64,000 bases of DNA, taken from NCBI RefSeq assembly GCF_015351765.1, contig NZ_JADKQA010000001.1:372001-436000 (forward strand). Reading direction: 5' to 3'. The translations under genes were made by a program, and so were the position numbers. Each line of letters begins with the position of its first letter. Position 1 is the stretch's first letter. This DNA is from Clostridium vitabionis (GTDB lineage Bacteria; Bacillota; Clostridia; Lachnospirales; Lachnospiraceae). Of this stretch, positions 1 to 9,032 are shown piece after piece. Below the pieces are notes generated by a model. It was not told the origin of the DNA, made no database searches, and saw only the letters and a program-made list of their open reading frames with translations.

Positions 1-1111
1 CCGTGCCGCTCGTGAAGACAAACTCTGGGTCAACGCCGGTGTAATCCCGGATCCAGCGCGGAAGCTTGACACTCCCGATGTCGTCGCACTGGCGGTGGTG
101 AGTGCAGCCCTCGCCGATGAGCACCTTGTCCCCGTCCCGGAGGTGGTCAAGCGCGGTGACGCCTCTTACGGCATCCTCGAGGATGCCTTTATTTCTCGCC
201 ATCAGGATCGAGAAGGAGGTCAGGAGGATATCCTTCGGGGTGTCCGCCGAGACCTTGGCGAAGACCTGACTGTCGGTGATGACGATTTTCGGCTTCTTTG
301 CCAGATTGTCCAGGGTTTCCCGGAGCTCATATTCTTTGCAGACGACCGCGGATGCGTCAGCTTCGAGGACATCGCGGATCGTCTGCTGCTGGGGCAGGAT
401 GAGGCGTCCCTTCGGCGCGGCCTTGTCGATGGGGACGACGAGCACGGCGAAGTCCCCGGGGGAGAGCAGGTCGCGGACGATGCGGAACTTCTCATCGGGC
501 ACAGGGACCAGGGTCGCGAGCAACTCCCGGAGCTCGCGGATGTGGTATCCGGTCGCGGCACTGACCCGGATCACCGGAAAGGCAGTGCCGGGCAGCCCGG
601 TTTCGGGCCTCTGGCTTGACGAAGGCGCTTGGGCACTTTCGCCCGCAGATGCCGGAGCACTTCCGTCCCCGGGCGCCGGGCAGGCAGGCGCGGCGCCCGC
701 ATCTTCCGCAGGGGAAACCAGGTCATCCTTATTCAGCACAACCACGCAGGGGATTTCTTTCTGGCGGATCCGCGCCAGGATCGCCTGATCCTCCGCGGAG
801 AGACCGGCCCGCTCGTCCACGACCAGCATGGCGATGTCGGTCTTATTGAGAACCTGCCAGCTCTTTTTCACCCGCAGGGCGCCGAGCTCGCCGGTATCAT
901 CAAGTCCCGGGGTGTCGATGAGGAGGACGGGTCCCAGGGGAAGAATCTCCATCGCCTTGGAGACCGGGTCCGTGGTCGTGCCGGAAATCTCGGAGACGAC
1001 AGCGAGATCCTGGCCGGTGATGGCGTTGATCAGGCTGGATTTCCCGGCATTCCGCTTGCCGAAGAGGCCGATATGAACGCGATCCGCGTTCGGTGTGCTG
1101 TTTAAACTCAT
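1..1111 (-). CDS. hydF: [FeFe]-hydrogenase maturation GTPase HydF (3' end outside window)
   Basis: HydF is the scaffold GTPase that carries the 2Fe precursor of the H-cluster and delivers it to apo-[FeFe]-hydrogenase. The start ATG (1109-1111) follows a GGAGAA ribosome site. The N-terminal GTPase domain shows GKRNAGKSS (P-loop, about residue 18), a GTTTDP switch I, DTPGLDDTG and NKDD. The C-terminal region carries the diagnostic CTHHRQCDDIG, which supplies iron-sulfur ligands; the last HCGGC-type cysteines lie beyond the left edge. About 370 codons are present against roughly 400 in the family. An Ala/Pro/Ser-rich insertion of about 40 residues (around 550-700) follows NKDD and is atypical. 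HydE, HydG and the hydrogenase are not in the window. Confidence 0.95.
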   Translation of the reverse strand, partial: MSLNSTPNADRVHIGLFGKRNAGKSSLINAITGQDLAVVSEISGTTTDPVSKAMEILPLGPVLLIDTPGLDDTGELGALRVKKSWQVLNKTDIAMLVVDERAGLSAEDQAILARIRQKEIPCVVVLNKDDLVSPAEDAGAAPACPAPGDGSAPASAGESAQAPSSSQRPETGLPGTAFPVIRVSAATGYHIRELRELLATLVPVPDEKFRIVRDLLSPGDFAVLVVPIDKAAPKGRLILPQQQTIRDVLEADASAVVCKEYELRETLDNLAKKPKIVITDSQVFAKVSADTPKDILLTSFSILMARNKGILEDAVRGVTALDHLRDGDKVLIGEGCTHHRQCDDIGSVKLPRWIRDYTGVDPEFVFTSGT

Positions 1112-1240
1112 GAATTTTCTCCTTCCTTTGCAGCTTCATCGCCGCACTGTCCTCACACGCGGAATCCGGGAAATGCGCGGGGCTTCTTCTTTCCGCAGGC
1201 GGCATTTTGGGACGCCTCGGGCGCGTGCGGGACAGATATT

Positions 1241-1246
1241 ATTATA
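1241..1246 (-). promoter_or_regulatory. Probable hydF -10 box
   Basis: Read on the minus strand this is TATAAT, about 125 bases upstream of the hydF start. The -35 region is poor, so only the -10 element is claimed. Confidence 0.4.
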
Positions 1247-1311
1247 CTGGAAACTCTCTGCCGCGGACAGGGATTTTTTGATCTCCCGTTCAGGAAAATG
1301 GATATGTTCAG

Positions 1312-1380
1312 TGCATGCTGGGGGATAACCCGCAAACCGGCAGCTTGCGGACGGCTTTGCGGGTTATCCCCCAGCATGCA
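1312..1380. repeat. Long perfect hairpin, family 1 copy A
   Basis: Two perfectly complementary 25-base arms (1312-1336 and 1356-1380) flank a 19-base loop with core CCGGCAGCTTGCGGACG. It lies between hydF and the M16 peptidase gene, which diverge, so it is not a simple terminator for either. There is no T tract. A second copy at 20919-20988 keeps the loop while the arms have changed together. Confidence 0.8.
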
Positions 1381-1455
1381 GCCAAGCGCCGCAGGCGCTC
1401 GGCCACCCCCACATCGAGCGAAGCAAAGCTTCGCGAGATGCGGGGGCTGAACAGT
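1381..1455. repeat. Intergenic repeat, family 2 copy A (two hairpins plus CTGAACAG)
   Basis: A small hairpin (GCC-AGCGCC/GGCGCT-GGC) is followed by a longer one, CCCCC-CATC-GCGAAGC pairing with GCTTCGC-GATG-GGGGG, and ends in CTGAACAG. On the minus strand it reads CTGTTCAG then GCATCTCGCGAAGCTT, the core also found at 7929-7984 and 63262-63312. Together with the adjacent family 1 hairpin it fills most of the 439-base gap between hydF and the peptidase gene. Confidence 0.65.
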
Positions 1456-1483
1456 TTCGGAAAATTCCGTTCCATGGTATGAT
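1455..1483 (+). promoter_or_regulatory. Possible promoter of the M16 peptidase gene
   Basis: TTTCGG, a 17-base spacer, then TATGAT, 68 bases before the start codon. Both boxes are imperfect. Confidence 0.35.
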
Positions 1484-1550
1484 CATTGCATAGGAGAGAG
1501 CAGAGGGATTTTTCGGCCATCTCCGGCAAAGAAGAGAGGTTTTGTGAATA

Positions 1551-4547
1551 ATGCCAGATATTTTCAGCGATTTTGAGGATTTTTCCGGGTTCCGCCTTGA
1601 GGAGACGGGAAAAACCGATTTTCCTGAGGCAAGGACAGCCCGATTCCGGCATGAGATCAGCGGTCTTGCCCTGTATCTGATGGAAAATGGTGAGGATAAT
1701 CTGGGGATGAGCATCGCTTACCGGGTACCGCAGGCGGACAATTCCGACGCGGCCCACGTGCTGGAGCACGCGGTGACCGCATCCTCGGAAAAATACCGCA
1801 GCCGGGATATTTTCTTTGATATGGAAGGGCAGACCTACAGCACCTTCCTCAACGCCGAGACCTTTCCCGCGGTGACCATTTACCAGCTGGCATCGCGGAG
1901 CCAGGAGCAGCTCATGAAGATGGCTGACGTCTATCTCAGCTGCCTGACCCGCCCGTCGGTCCTCACGGAGGAGAATTACTTTCTCCGGGAGGGCGTCCGC
2001 CGTGAGCTGCGGGCGCCGGAAGATCCGGTCACGCTCTCCGGCGTCGTTTTCCATGAGGATCTCGACTACATGACGGACACGGAGCGGGTGACCTTTGGGG
2101 CGCTCATGGAGGCGCTCTACCCCGGAAGCACGGCGGCTCGCGGTGTCGGCTGCTGCTACCGGGAGTGGGAGAAGCTGACCTTGGATCATGTCCGGGAGGT
2201 TTTCCGGAAATATTACCGTTTTGATAATGCCCTGATTGTCCTCTACGGACACTGGGACTGGAGAACGATGCTGGCTTTTCTTGACCGGGAGTACCTCGGG
2301 AGGGGGCCGCGCCCCAGGGAGGCAACCGAAAACCGGGAAGAAGCGCCGCGCCCCGGGGAGGCAGCCGAAAACCGGGAAGAAGCGCCGCGCCCCGGGGAGG
2401 CGGTCCGGATTCCTGCAGTGCCGCATTTTCCCCCGGAGAAGCTCGAGATCACGGTGCCTGTTCCCGCGTTTTTGGGGGACGACACGGACCGGTCGGGGGT
2501 GATCGTCTGGGCGGCAGACCTTACCGGCTTTACCGATGTGGAGAAGCAGGAGATCGCGGCGCTCTGCGATATTCTGAACGAGGATGGCTCGGTGTTCGGG
2601 AAAAAATGTGCCGAAAATGGCTTTCTCAGCACAGCGGACTGGGAGACGGACATCGCGGACGGCTATCCGGCGGATGTCCTGTCGGTCTGGCTTTACGATA
2701 CGGAGCAGGGCGAGAAGGAAAAATTTGTCCGCACGGTTATGGAAACCCTCGAGGAGACGGAGAAAAACGGCGTGGATCCGGAGCTTTTGCGGATCGTCTT
2801 AAAAAGCCTCGGCCTGGATCAGAAACTCCAGGAGAATCAGACGGGGAATGCGGTCGATGCGGCGGAGAGCGTATGCTGTTTCTGGGCATCCACCGAGCGG
2901 ACGGACGCACATGCGGTGCGGGAGGAGGCGCTCCGGCGGCTGCGTGGGGACGGCGGAAAGATTTTTCAGCAGCTGGCCGGCCGCCTGCTCAGGGCCGGGC
3001 GGACGGTGACTGCCTACGGCGCGCCGAAAGAGGGGCTGGCCGAGCATCTTGCGGAGGAGAGGGCGGAGGTTCTTCGAAGGGAGAAGTCGCGGATGAGCCG
3101 GGAGAAGGTCCGGGCACTGATCCGGAAGACCCGCGAATTCGACCGCTGGAACCAGGCGGAGGTGCACGGCTCCGGATTCACGATCCCGGCTGAGCATCTT
3201 CCGGAACCTGTGCCCGCGGAGGAGGTGTTCCGGGAAGACCGGGACGGCATCACGGTATTTTCCGCGGACGGCCAAATCCGCGGCGCGGCGGCGGTGTCGC
3301 TCTGCTTTGACCTCTCTCGGCTTACCGCGGAAGAGCTTTGGCCGCTTAACCTTGCGCTCATGGTGTTCGGCGATCTCGCGGCCGGGCACTATTCCCGCGC
3401 GGAGGTGAGCAACCGGATTTCCGAATTTCTGAATGACTTTTACATGGATCTCCGCTGTCCGGAGACGGATGCCGGGGAATTCTGCCATCCGATGCTCTGC
3501 GTAAGCTGGACCGGGACCGGGGAGGATTTTGCGGCTTCCCTCGAGCTTGTGCTGGAGATCCTCAAGGAGACGCGCTGGGAGAACCGTGAGGAGCTCAGGC
3601 TTGCGGCCGGCAAATACCGGGAGGACTATAACCATGCGAAGAGCGATCCGCTTGCCGAGGCGAAGGGGCTTGCCGACGCGCAGCTGACGGTGGGGAGCGG
3701 CTTCGCCTACGCGGTGGACGGCCCGGATTTTTACCGCTATCTTCTGGAATCGGCGGATACGGAGAATTTCGGCGTGCTGATCCGCCCGATCCTTCGCCGC
3801 GTGCTCACCAGGAGCGGCCTTACGGTGATTCTCACCGCCGGAAAGGAGGATCTCGGGAAAATGACCGAGACGGCGTTCCGGATTCTCGGGAAGCTCCCGC
3901 CCGCGGAGACGGTGCCGAGGCCGTTCGCCCCGGAGCGTTTCCTCCTGCCAAGGCGCGGGGTTTCCGGGATTTTCCTGGATTCCCCGCTGCAGAGCCTTTC
4001 CTTCCGGGCGAATCTCCGGGACATCCCCGGGATGCGGGGGCGCTATCTTCCACTCTTTGCCGCGGCGTCGAACCGCTTCCTGATTCCTGAGCTCAGGTTT
4101 AAGAACGGGGCGTACAGCGGCGGATTTTCCTTCAATATTCCGAGAGACCTCATCAGCCTCTATTCCTCCTCCGACCCGGCGGTCGGGGATTCCCTCCGGG
4201 CGGTCAGGGCCCTGCCGGATGAGCTCCGGCACATGGAGATGGCGGAGAGCGAGCTGCGCGGCTATATTCTGCAGGCCTACGGGATGGCGACGCCGCCCGC
4301 GGGGCCGCTCACCAGGGCCGCCGCGGCCATCTGGCGGAAAATCGGCGGAGCGGACGGGGAGAAGATCGGCCGGATGACGAGGGACATCAGGCGCGCATCG
4401 CTGGCTGACCGTGAAGCCGCCGCGGATGCCCTTGCCGCCGCCCTCGATGCCGGTACCTTTGTGATTGCCGGGAACGCGGAGAGGATGGGAAGAGAGCGGG
4501 AGCTCTTCGACGAGATCCGGGACTACCGGAATGTGCGGAAGCACTGA
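1551..4547 (+). CDS. M16C-family zinc metallopeptidase (PreP/insulinase-like)
   Basis: Predicted zinc-dependent oligopeptide-degrading protease of the presequence-protease branch of M16. It is 998 residues with no signal peptide, so probably cytosolic. The inverted zinc motif HVLEH is at residues 69-73, and a Glu-rich stretch near 147-152 should supply the third ligand. The length fits PreP-like enzymes (about 970-1000), which enclose substrate between two fused halves. ATG 1551 follows AGAGAGG by 11 bases. An unusual Pro/Arg/Glu-rich tandem repeat (about residues 252-284) is inserted near the end of the first domain. The next gene starts 60 bases downstream and may be cotranscribed. Confidence 0.88.
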   Translation: MPDIFSDFEDFSGFRLEETGKTDFPEARTARFRHEISGLALYLMENGEDNLGMSIAYRVPQADNSDAAHVLEHAVTASSEKYRSRDIFFDMEGQTYSTFLNAETFPAVTIYQLASRSQEQLMKMADVYLSCLTRPSVLTEENYFLREGVRRELRAPEDPVTLSGVVFHEDLDYMTDTERVTFGALMEALYPGSTAARGVGCCYREWEKLTLDHVREVFRKYYRFDNALIVLYGHWDWRTMLAFLDREYLGRGPRPREATENREEAPRPGEAAENREEAPRPGEAVRIPAVPHFPPEKLEITVPVPAFLGDDTDRSGVIVWAADLTGFTDVEKQEIAALCDILNEDGSVFGKKCAENGFLSTADWETDIADGYPADVLSVWLYDTEQGEKEKFVRTVMETLEETEKNGVDPELLRIVLKSLGLDQKLQENQTGNAVDAAESVCCFWASTERTDAHAVREEALRRLRGDGGKIFQQLAGRLLRAGRTVTAYGAPKEGLAEHLAEERAEVLRREKSRMSREKVRALIRKTREFDRWNQAEVHGSGFTIPAEHLPEPVPAEEVFREDRDGITVFSADGQIRGAAAVSLCFDLSRLTAEELWPLNLALMVFGDLAAGHYSRAEVSNRISEFLNDFYMDLRCPETDAGEFCHPMLCVSWTGTGEDFAASLELVLEILKETRWENREELRLAAGKYREDYNHAKSDPLAEAKGLADAQLTVGSGFAYAVDGPDFYRYLLESADTENFGVLIRPILRRVLTRSGLTVILTAGKEDLGKMTETAFRILGKLPPAETVPRPFAPERFLLPRRGVSGIFLDSPLQSLSFRANLRDIPGMRGRYLPLFAAASNRFLIPELRFKNGAYSGGFSFNIPRDLISLYSSSDPAVGDSLRAVRALPDELRHMEMAESELRGYILQAYGMATPPAGPLTRAAAAIWRKIGGADGEKIGRMTRDIRRASLADREAAADALAAALDAGTFVIAGNAERMGRERELFDEIRDYRNVRKH
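2306..2401 (+). repeat. 39-bp in-frame tandem repeat inside the M16C gene
   Basis: Two full 39-bp units (2306-2344, 2345-2383) and an 18-bp partial third. Each encodes a 13-residue unit of the type APRPGEAAENREE. The near identity of units indicates recent slippage expansion; it probably forms a surface loop or linker. Confidence 0.9.
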
Positions 4548-4607
4548 GATAACGAGATCCGGGATACCGGAACAGGTGGAAGGATCGATCAGGAAAGGGG
4601 GCAGCCC

Positions 4608-6341
4608 ATGGCAAACTGGAAAAAGAGGACAGCATGGTTTCTCACCGCTGCGCTGTTCGGCGTCCTGGCCGCGGCGGCAGGCTGCGGGAACAGGGGTGCC
4701 CGGACATCGGGCGGGAGCGGCGCGGAGGCTTTGCGCACAGAAACTGCAGAGGAAGCGGCCGCTGCGGAAGGTTCCTCCGAGCCGGACATTTCCCATGCGG
4801 ACGGCGGGGAAGCGGAAGAACGGCGCGCTGCCCATCCCCAGCTGATCCCGCTCGGGAAAAAGACAGTAAATCTGGATGCTGAGGAGCTGCTCGATTCAGT
4901 CTGGCTGTACGGAGACTATGACGAGCTGATTCCGCAGGATCCGGGAATGGCCGGACGCTATCCGGGCCTTGCCTCGGCGCTTCTCGCTTCCGGGCATGAT
5001 CTCAGGGAAAATGCGGAGCGGAACCTTGAGGAGCTCGGAAGCACGGCGAAGGCCATGGATCCGGACGACCTGGAGGATATCGGTGGGCTATGCGCGACGG
5101 GAAAGGTCTTCCTGATCCGGACAGATACCAATACCGTAAGCTTCCAGCAGCATCTCCAGAAGCGGGGAAATGATGACAGCCAGATGGAAACGGCAGATAC
5201 AAAGATCGGAGTGAATCTGGACCCGGAGACCGGGGAGAACCTCACCCTGCGCGATTTTGTCGCGGATCTCGGTACATTCCGCGGTCTCTATCTGGAGAAG
5301 GCGGCGGAAGCTCTCGGCTGTGACAGCGGCGATGGACAGCTTTCCGCGGAGCTGGATCGCCTGATCGGTGACGGCAGTGCGCCGAGTACGGCGGAATTTT
5401 CCTTCACTGCCGGGCACGAGGGCATGTATTGTTACCTGAATACGGGGAAATCTTTCACCTTCGCCGGGCGCGGGGAGACGTCGATCCCGTTTTTCCTCGC
5501 CTTCTCGGATCATCCGGAGGTCTTCACGGACCGGGCAAAAAATACGACGGACCGCTGGGTGGAGGATCTAGACTGCACACTCTCCGGGGCAGGACCCGAG
5601 AGCGCGTATGGGCATTTTGTGAGCAGGAGGAAGCTCAGCGGGCTCAGCGTAAAGTACAAGCTGGACGAGGATGGGGATGTCTACGCGCCGGCGCTCCTGA
5701 TCGGCGACAGATCCTTCGGGCTCGAAAATATCGAGGAGCTCGGCTTCTACGGGCTTGACGCCGCCGTCGCGCGCGTAAAGCCGGGAAAATCCGTTCTCTG
5801 CCTGACGCTTCACGCGGCGAACGACGCCTGCATTTTCCAGACGTATGACCCGGAAAATGCGGGAGCATTCATCGGCAGGGCGGAGGGCACGCCGGAGAGC
5901 CTCGATGAGGACGGCGGCCCGGTGCTTACCGACCCGGAGAATTTCCGGCTGAATACGATTTCCCAGATGCTGGGAACCGCCACGGTCTACCGGGATTACT
6001 GCCTGGATCCGTCCAGCGGGGAAATCCTGGCGAAAGAGGAAGACTACCTGTATACAGAGGATAATGATGCCCTCACGCTGAAAAAGCCGCTGTCCGGGGA
6101 TCGCGCCGAGGCGAGGAACGCCCGGGGCAGCGTGAGCTATGAGAATACCGGGGAGGCCGTGGAGATCCCTGCCGGGGAGACGGTGAAGCGCCGCGCCACG
6201 GATGAGAAGAACCGCGTCATCCTGGAGCGGGCGGATGGGACATTTGCCGCCGTGACGGTCGATGACAGGGCGAGCTGGCCGGTCACGATCGGGGGCACCG
6301 ATGTGGAGGAAATCTTTGACGGGCTTTACTTTGCCGGCTGA
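4608..6341 (+). CDS. Predicted lipoprotein of unknown function
   Basis: A 577-residue exported protein. The N-terminus has positive residues (KKR), a hydrophobic stretch and a lipobox LAAAAGC (Cys about residue 24), so it should be lipid-anchored to the outer face of the membrane. A Ser/Gly/Glu-rich linker (about 25-75) leads to a large mixed domain that I cannot assign to a family. The start ATG 4608 has a GGGG-type ribosome site just upstream. It follows the M16C gene on the same strand and is convergent with folA. Function unknown. Confidence 0.75.
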   Translation: MANWKKRTAWFLTAALFGVLAAAAGCGNRGARTSGGSGAEALRTETAEEAAAAEGSSEPDISHADGGEAEERRAAHPQLIPLGKKTVNLDAEELLDSVWLYGDYDELIPQDPGMAGRYPGLASALLASGHDLRENAERNLEELGSTAKAMDPDDLEDIGGLCATGKVFLIRTDTNTVSFQQHLQKRGNDDSQMETADTKIGVNLDPETGENLTLRDFVADLGTFRGLYLEKAAEALGCDSGDGQLSAELDRLIGDGSAPSTAEFSFTAGHEGMYCYLNTGKSFTFAGRGETSIPFFLAFSDHPEVFTDRAKNTTDRWVEDLDCTLSGAGPESAYGHFVSRRKLSGLSVKYKLDEDGDVYAPALLIGDRSFGLENIEELGFYGLDAAVARVKPGKSVLCLTLHAANDACIFQTYDPENAGAFIGRAEGTPESLDEDGGPVLTDPENFRLNTISQMLGTATVYRDYCLDPSSGEILAKEEDYLYTEDNDALTLKKPLSGDRAEARNARGSVSYENTGEAVEIPAGETVKRRATDEKNRVILERADGTFAAVTVDDRASWPVTIGGTDVEEIFDGLYFAG

Positions 6342-6350
6342 ACAGCAGGA

Positions 6351-6890
6351 TCAGTCCTCCGGACGCTCGTAGAGGCGGTAATGGTAGATGAGGTCAAAGG
6401 CGGTCTGCTCGTCGGATTCGCTGGTCATTTTCCAGCCGAGGGCGTCCAGGTCGGGCATGTCGGTGTCCGCGTCGTAGGCGTAGTCGACAGCGGTGATGAG
6501 CGCCTGCGCGCAGTAGGGGAGAAATGCCCGGTAGATGGCACCGCCGCCGATCACGATGACGTCGGTGTCCTCGAGCCGGTTCTCCCCGAGAAGCCGGTCG
6601 ATTTCGGCGAGCGCTTCGTCCACGGATCGGGCTGTGAACCCTCCCTTTGCGGTAAAATCCGGATCCCGGCTGAGGACGACGTTGAACCTGCTTTCCAGCG
6701 GGCGGATGTCCAGGGAGTCCCAGGTCCGCCGGCCCATCACGACGATGCGCCCCATCGTCGCCTCGCGGAACATCGCCCGGTCCTGCGAGATGGAGACCAG
6801 CTGATGCCCGCCGCGGCCGATTGCCCAGTTTTTGTCGGCGATGGCGATCAGGGAAAAATGACGGTTTTCGGAAGCTTTCCTGTTTTTCAT
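6351..6890 (-). CDS. folA: Dihydrofolate reductase
   Basis: Reduces dihydrofolate to tetrahydrofolate with NADPH, in the cytosol. At 179 residues it is slightly longer than typical DHFR (about 160) because of a short N-terminal extension. Visible motifs are SLIAIADKNWAIGRG (substrate and Met20-loop region), GRRTWDSL (NADPH site) and VIGGGAIYRAFLPY, the conserved Gly-Gly strand. The start has GGAGGGG 9 bases upstream. It diverges from the ThyX-like gene across a 78-base spacer, and DHFR genes commonly neighbour thymidylate synthase genes. Confidence 0.95.
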   Translation of the reverse strand: MKNRKASENRHFSLIAIADKNWAIGRGGHQLVSISQDRAMFREATMGRIVVMGRRTWDSLDIRPLESRFNVVLSRDPDFTAKGGFTARSVDEALAEIDRLLGENRLEDTDVIVIGGGAIYRAFLPYCAQALITAVDYAYDADTDMPDLDALGWKMTSESDEQTAFDLIYHYRLYERPED

Positions 6891-6913
6891 GTTTGCGCAC
6901 CCCTCCGGTTGTG

Positions 6914-6920
6914 ATATAAT
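6914..6920 (+). promoter_or_regulatory. -10 box for the ThyX-like gene
   Basis: TATAAT is preceded by TG one base upstream (extended -10), about 50 bases before ATG 6969. No good -35 is seen, as is usual for extended -10 promoters. Confidence 0.5.
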
Positions 6921-6968
6921 GGTTGAAACTCAGCCCATTGTAGCGTATTTTTGCCGGAAAGGAAATCT

Positions 6969-7607
6969 ATGATCTGCATTGAGAAGACAAAAGTAATGAA
7001 TCTGGACATGGCCATGCATGGGGCAAGAAACCCGATGAACAGCTGGGCGCGGTCAGATTCCTATTACGCCCCGGACGGCAGCTATGTGCTCGGCCCGAAG
7101 GATCTGGATCTCGCCTTCCGGCTCCGGACGGCAGGCTCTGACCACCGGAAGTTCCTCCGTATGGTTTTTGTGGCGGCGGATGTGACCGCGCCGATTTACT
7201 GGTGGAAGGAGTACGATACCTACAAGGTAGCTACGGTGGCCAACTCGACCAGCACGATGCACAAGATCGCGGCAAAGGAATTTTCCCTGGTAGATTTCAG
7301 CACCGACCACATGACGCCGGCGACGAAGGCGTATATGGAGACGGTGGTCGGGAAGCTTGAGGAGATCCGGAAGCATTACCTGGAAACCAGGAGCAAAGAT
7401 GACTGGTATGACCTGATCCAGCTGCTCCCGGAGAGCTACAACCAGACGAGAACCTGCACGCTCAACTATGAGACGCTGATCAACATTTATTATGCCAGGA
7501 AGGATCATAAGCTGGCGGAATGGCATACCTATTGCGACTGGATTCGCTCGCTTCCCTACGCGAGGGAGCTGATTCTCGGCGAGAAGCCGGAGGCTTCCGA
7601 AGCGTGA
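6969..7607 (+). CDS. ThyX-like protein with degenerate signature
   Basis: A 212-residue soluble protein. ATG 6969 is preferred over an upstream TTG because AAAGG sits 6 bases before it. Segments [18 protein letters not shown] and [13 protein letters not shown] resemble the C-terminal part of flavin-dependent thymidylate synthase ThyX, and [18 protein letters not shown] resembles the helix leading to its signature. Where ThyX has RHRxxSxNxxSxR, this protein has [17 protein letters not shown], so the nucleotide-binding Arg residues are missing. I recall similar proteins in Firmicutes and their phages. Position beside folA supports a link to thymidylate or folate metabolism, but activity cannot be assumed. 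Confidence 0.55.
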   Translation: MICIEKTKVMNLDMAMHGARNPMNSWARSDSYYAPDGSYVLGPKDLDLAFRLRTAGSDHRKFLRMVFVAADVTAPIYWWKEYDTYKVATVANSTSTMHKIAAKEFSLVDFSTDHMTPATKAYMETVVGKLEEIRKHYLETRSKDDWYDLIQLLPESYNQTRTCTLNYETLINIYYARKDHKLAEWHTYCDWIRSLPYARELILGEKPEASEA

Positions 7608-7654
7608 GGTTGGAGATAAGTACCCCGATGTGGACGAAAAAGGAGGATTGTGCA

Positions 7655-7816
7655 ATGAAGAAGTATGAGTGCGGCCCCTGCGGCTATGTTTATGATCCGG
7701 CTGTCGGCGACCCGGATAACGGTGTTGCTCCGGGAACGGCGTTCGAGGATCTTCCGGCAGACTGGGTATGCCCGATCTGCGGTGCCGGCAAGGATGAGTT
7801 CAAGCCGGTTGACTAA
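7655..7816 (+). CDS. Rubredoxin
   Basis: A 53-residue one-electron carrier with a single Fe(Cys)4 centre. Both ligand pairs are present: CGPCGY near the N-terminus and CPICGAGK near residue 38. Length and the Tyr, Pro and Trp core residues fit classical rubredoxins. AAGGAGG lies 9 bases before ATG 7655. In anaerobes it passes electrons to oxygen- and peroxide-detoxifying enzymes. It stands alone between the ThyX-like gene and nfnA. Confidence 0.96.
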   Translation: MKKYECGPCGYVYDPAVGDPDNGVAPGTAFEDLPADWVCPICGAGKDEFKPVD

Positions 7817-7840
7817 CCTGTGAATGCAGGATAAGGTGAT

Positions 7841-7883
7841 GAGGCCGCTGTGCTTTCCCCCGGGAGGGCATGGCGGTCTTTTT
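7841..7883 (+). terminator. Terminator after rubredoxin
   Basis: An imperfect GC-rich hairpin (GGCCGC...GGCGGTC with CCCC/GGGG near the loop) is followed by CTTTTTAT, 25 bases after the rubredoxin stop. Confidence 0.7.
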
Positions 7884-7928
7884 ATACAAAATCGTCTGCA
7901 AGCAGCCGTTTTGCTGTGCGAATAAAGA

Positions 7929-7984
7929 CATCTGTTCAGAACTCCGCATCTCGCGAAGCTTCCCCTGCGTGTGCTGAACAGATG
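7929..7984. repeat. Intergenic repeat, family 2 copy B
   Basis: Perfect 11-bp terminal inverted repeat CATCTGTTCAG / CTGAACAGATG around a core containing GCATCTCGCGAAGCTT. It sits in the 319-base gap between rubredoxin and nfnA and is unrelated to the terminator or the downstream promoter. Confidence 0.75.
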
Positions 7985-8043
7985 CAGATAAAGATAAATT
8001 ATAGCAAATAAAATATAGGTATTATGCGAATAAACAGAGATTG

Positions 8044-8072
8044 TTGCGTCAATTTCAACAAAATGCTACAAT
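8044..8072 (+). promoter_or_regulatory. Promoter of nfnAB
   Basis: TTGCGT, 17-base spacer, TACAAT; the start codon of nfnA is about 65 bases downstream. Confidence 0.6.
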
Positions 8073-8135
8073 GTTGATCAGGGCATTTTAGCAATTATCG
8101 TTTGACTGTCAGTTTCAAAAAACGGGAGGAAACTT

Positions 8136-9017
8136 ATGTTTAAAGTGTTGAAGGCGGAGAAGCTCGCGGACCGGATTTTTGCCGCGACCGTTGAGGCACC
8201 CCGCATCGCCCGGGCATGCAGCCCCGGCGAATTTGTCATTGTCCGTCTGGATGAAACCGGGGAGCGTATTCCGCTCACGATCTGCGATTATGACCGGGAA
8301 GCCGGGACAATTTACCTCGTATGGCAGACGGTTGGCTATTCCACCACAAAGATGAGCTGGATCAAGGCAGGAGAGTCCTTTGCCGATGTTGTCGGCCCTC
8401 TGGGCAATCCGTCCGAATTTGTCAAGATGGACCTGGAAACCCTGAAGAAAAAAAAGTATCTCTTTGTCGGCGGCGGCCTTGGCGCGGCCCCGGTTTATCC
8501 GCAGGTGAAATGGATGCACGAGCACGGGATCGATGTGGACGTGATCATCGGTTCGAAGACGAAGGACCTGCTGATTCTCACCGAGGAGATGGAGAAGGTT
8601 GCCGGCAACCTCTATATCTGCACGGATGACGGCTCCTTCGGCTTTCACGGCATGGTCACCGCGGTGATCAATGATCTGGTGAAAAACCAGGGAAAGCACT
8701 ACGATGTCTGCGTTGCGATCGGCCCGATGATCATGATGAAGTTTGCCTGCCTGACGACGAAGGAACTCGGCATTCCGACGATCGTCAGCCTGAACCCGAT
8801 CATGGTGGATGGTACCGGCATGTGCGGCGCCTGCCGCGTCACGGTTGGCGGCGAGGTGAAGTTCGCCTGCGTGGACGGGCCGGAATTTGACGGCCATGCC
8901 GTAAACTTCGACGAGGCGATGAAGCGCCAGACCCTGTACAAGACGGAGGAAGGCAGGGCGATGCTGAAGCTTCAGGAGGGCGACACTCACCACGGCGGAT
9001 GCGGCCAGTGCGGATGA
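8136..9017 (+). CDS. nfnA: NfnA-type FAD/NAD-binding subunit (NADH-dependent ferredoxin:NADP+ oxidoreductase, small subunit)
   Basis: Small flavoprotein subunit of the electron-bifurcating transhydrogenase Nfn, which couples NADPH oxidation or formation to NADH and ferredoxin. Its 293 residues show a ferredoxin-reductase fold: an N-terminal FAD-binding barrel (GEFVIVRL...IPLTICDYD), an NAD(P) half with VGGGLGAAPVYPQ (about 115), and a C-terminal 2Fe-2S site MCGACRVTV...FACVDGPEFDGH. The extreme C-terminus HHGGCGQCG is also Cys-rich. GGGAGG precedes ATG 8136. nfnB follows after 15 bases, so the two are cotranscribed. A SudB/DHOD-electron-transfer role is the alternative. Confidence 0.9.
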   Translation: MFKVLKAEKLADRIFAATVEAPRIARACSPGEFVIVRLDETGERIPLTICDYDREAGTIYLVWQTVGYSTTKMSWIKAGESFADVVGPLGNPSEFVKMDLETLKKKKYLFVGGGLGAAPVYPQVKWMHEHGIDVDVIIGSKTKDLLILTEEMEKVAGNLYICTDDGSFGFHGMVTAVINDLVKNQGKHYDVCVAIGPMIMMKFACLTTKELGIPTIVSLNPIMVDGTGMCGACRVTVGGEVKFACVDGPEFDGHAVNFDEAMKRQTLYKTEEGRAMLKLQEGDTHHGGCGQCG

Positions 9018-9032
9018 TCGGAGGATGCGAAA

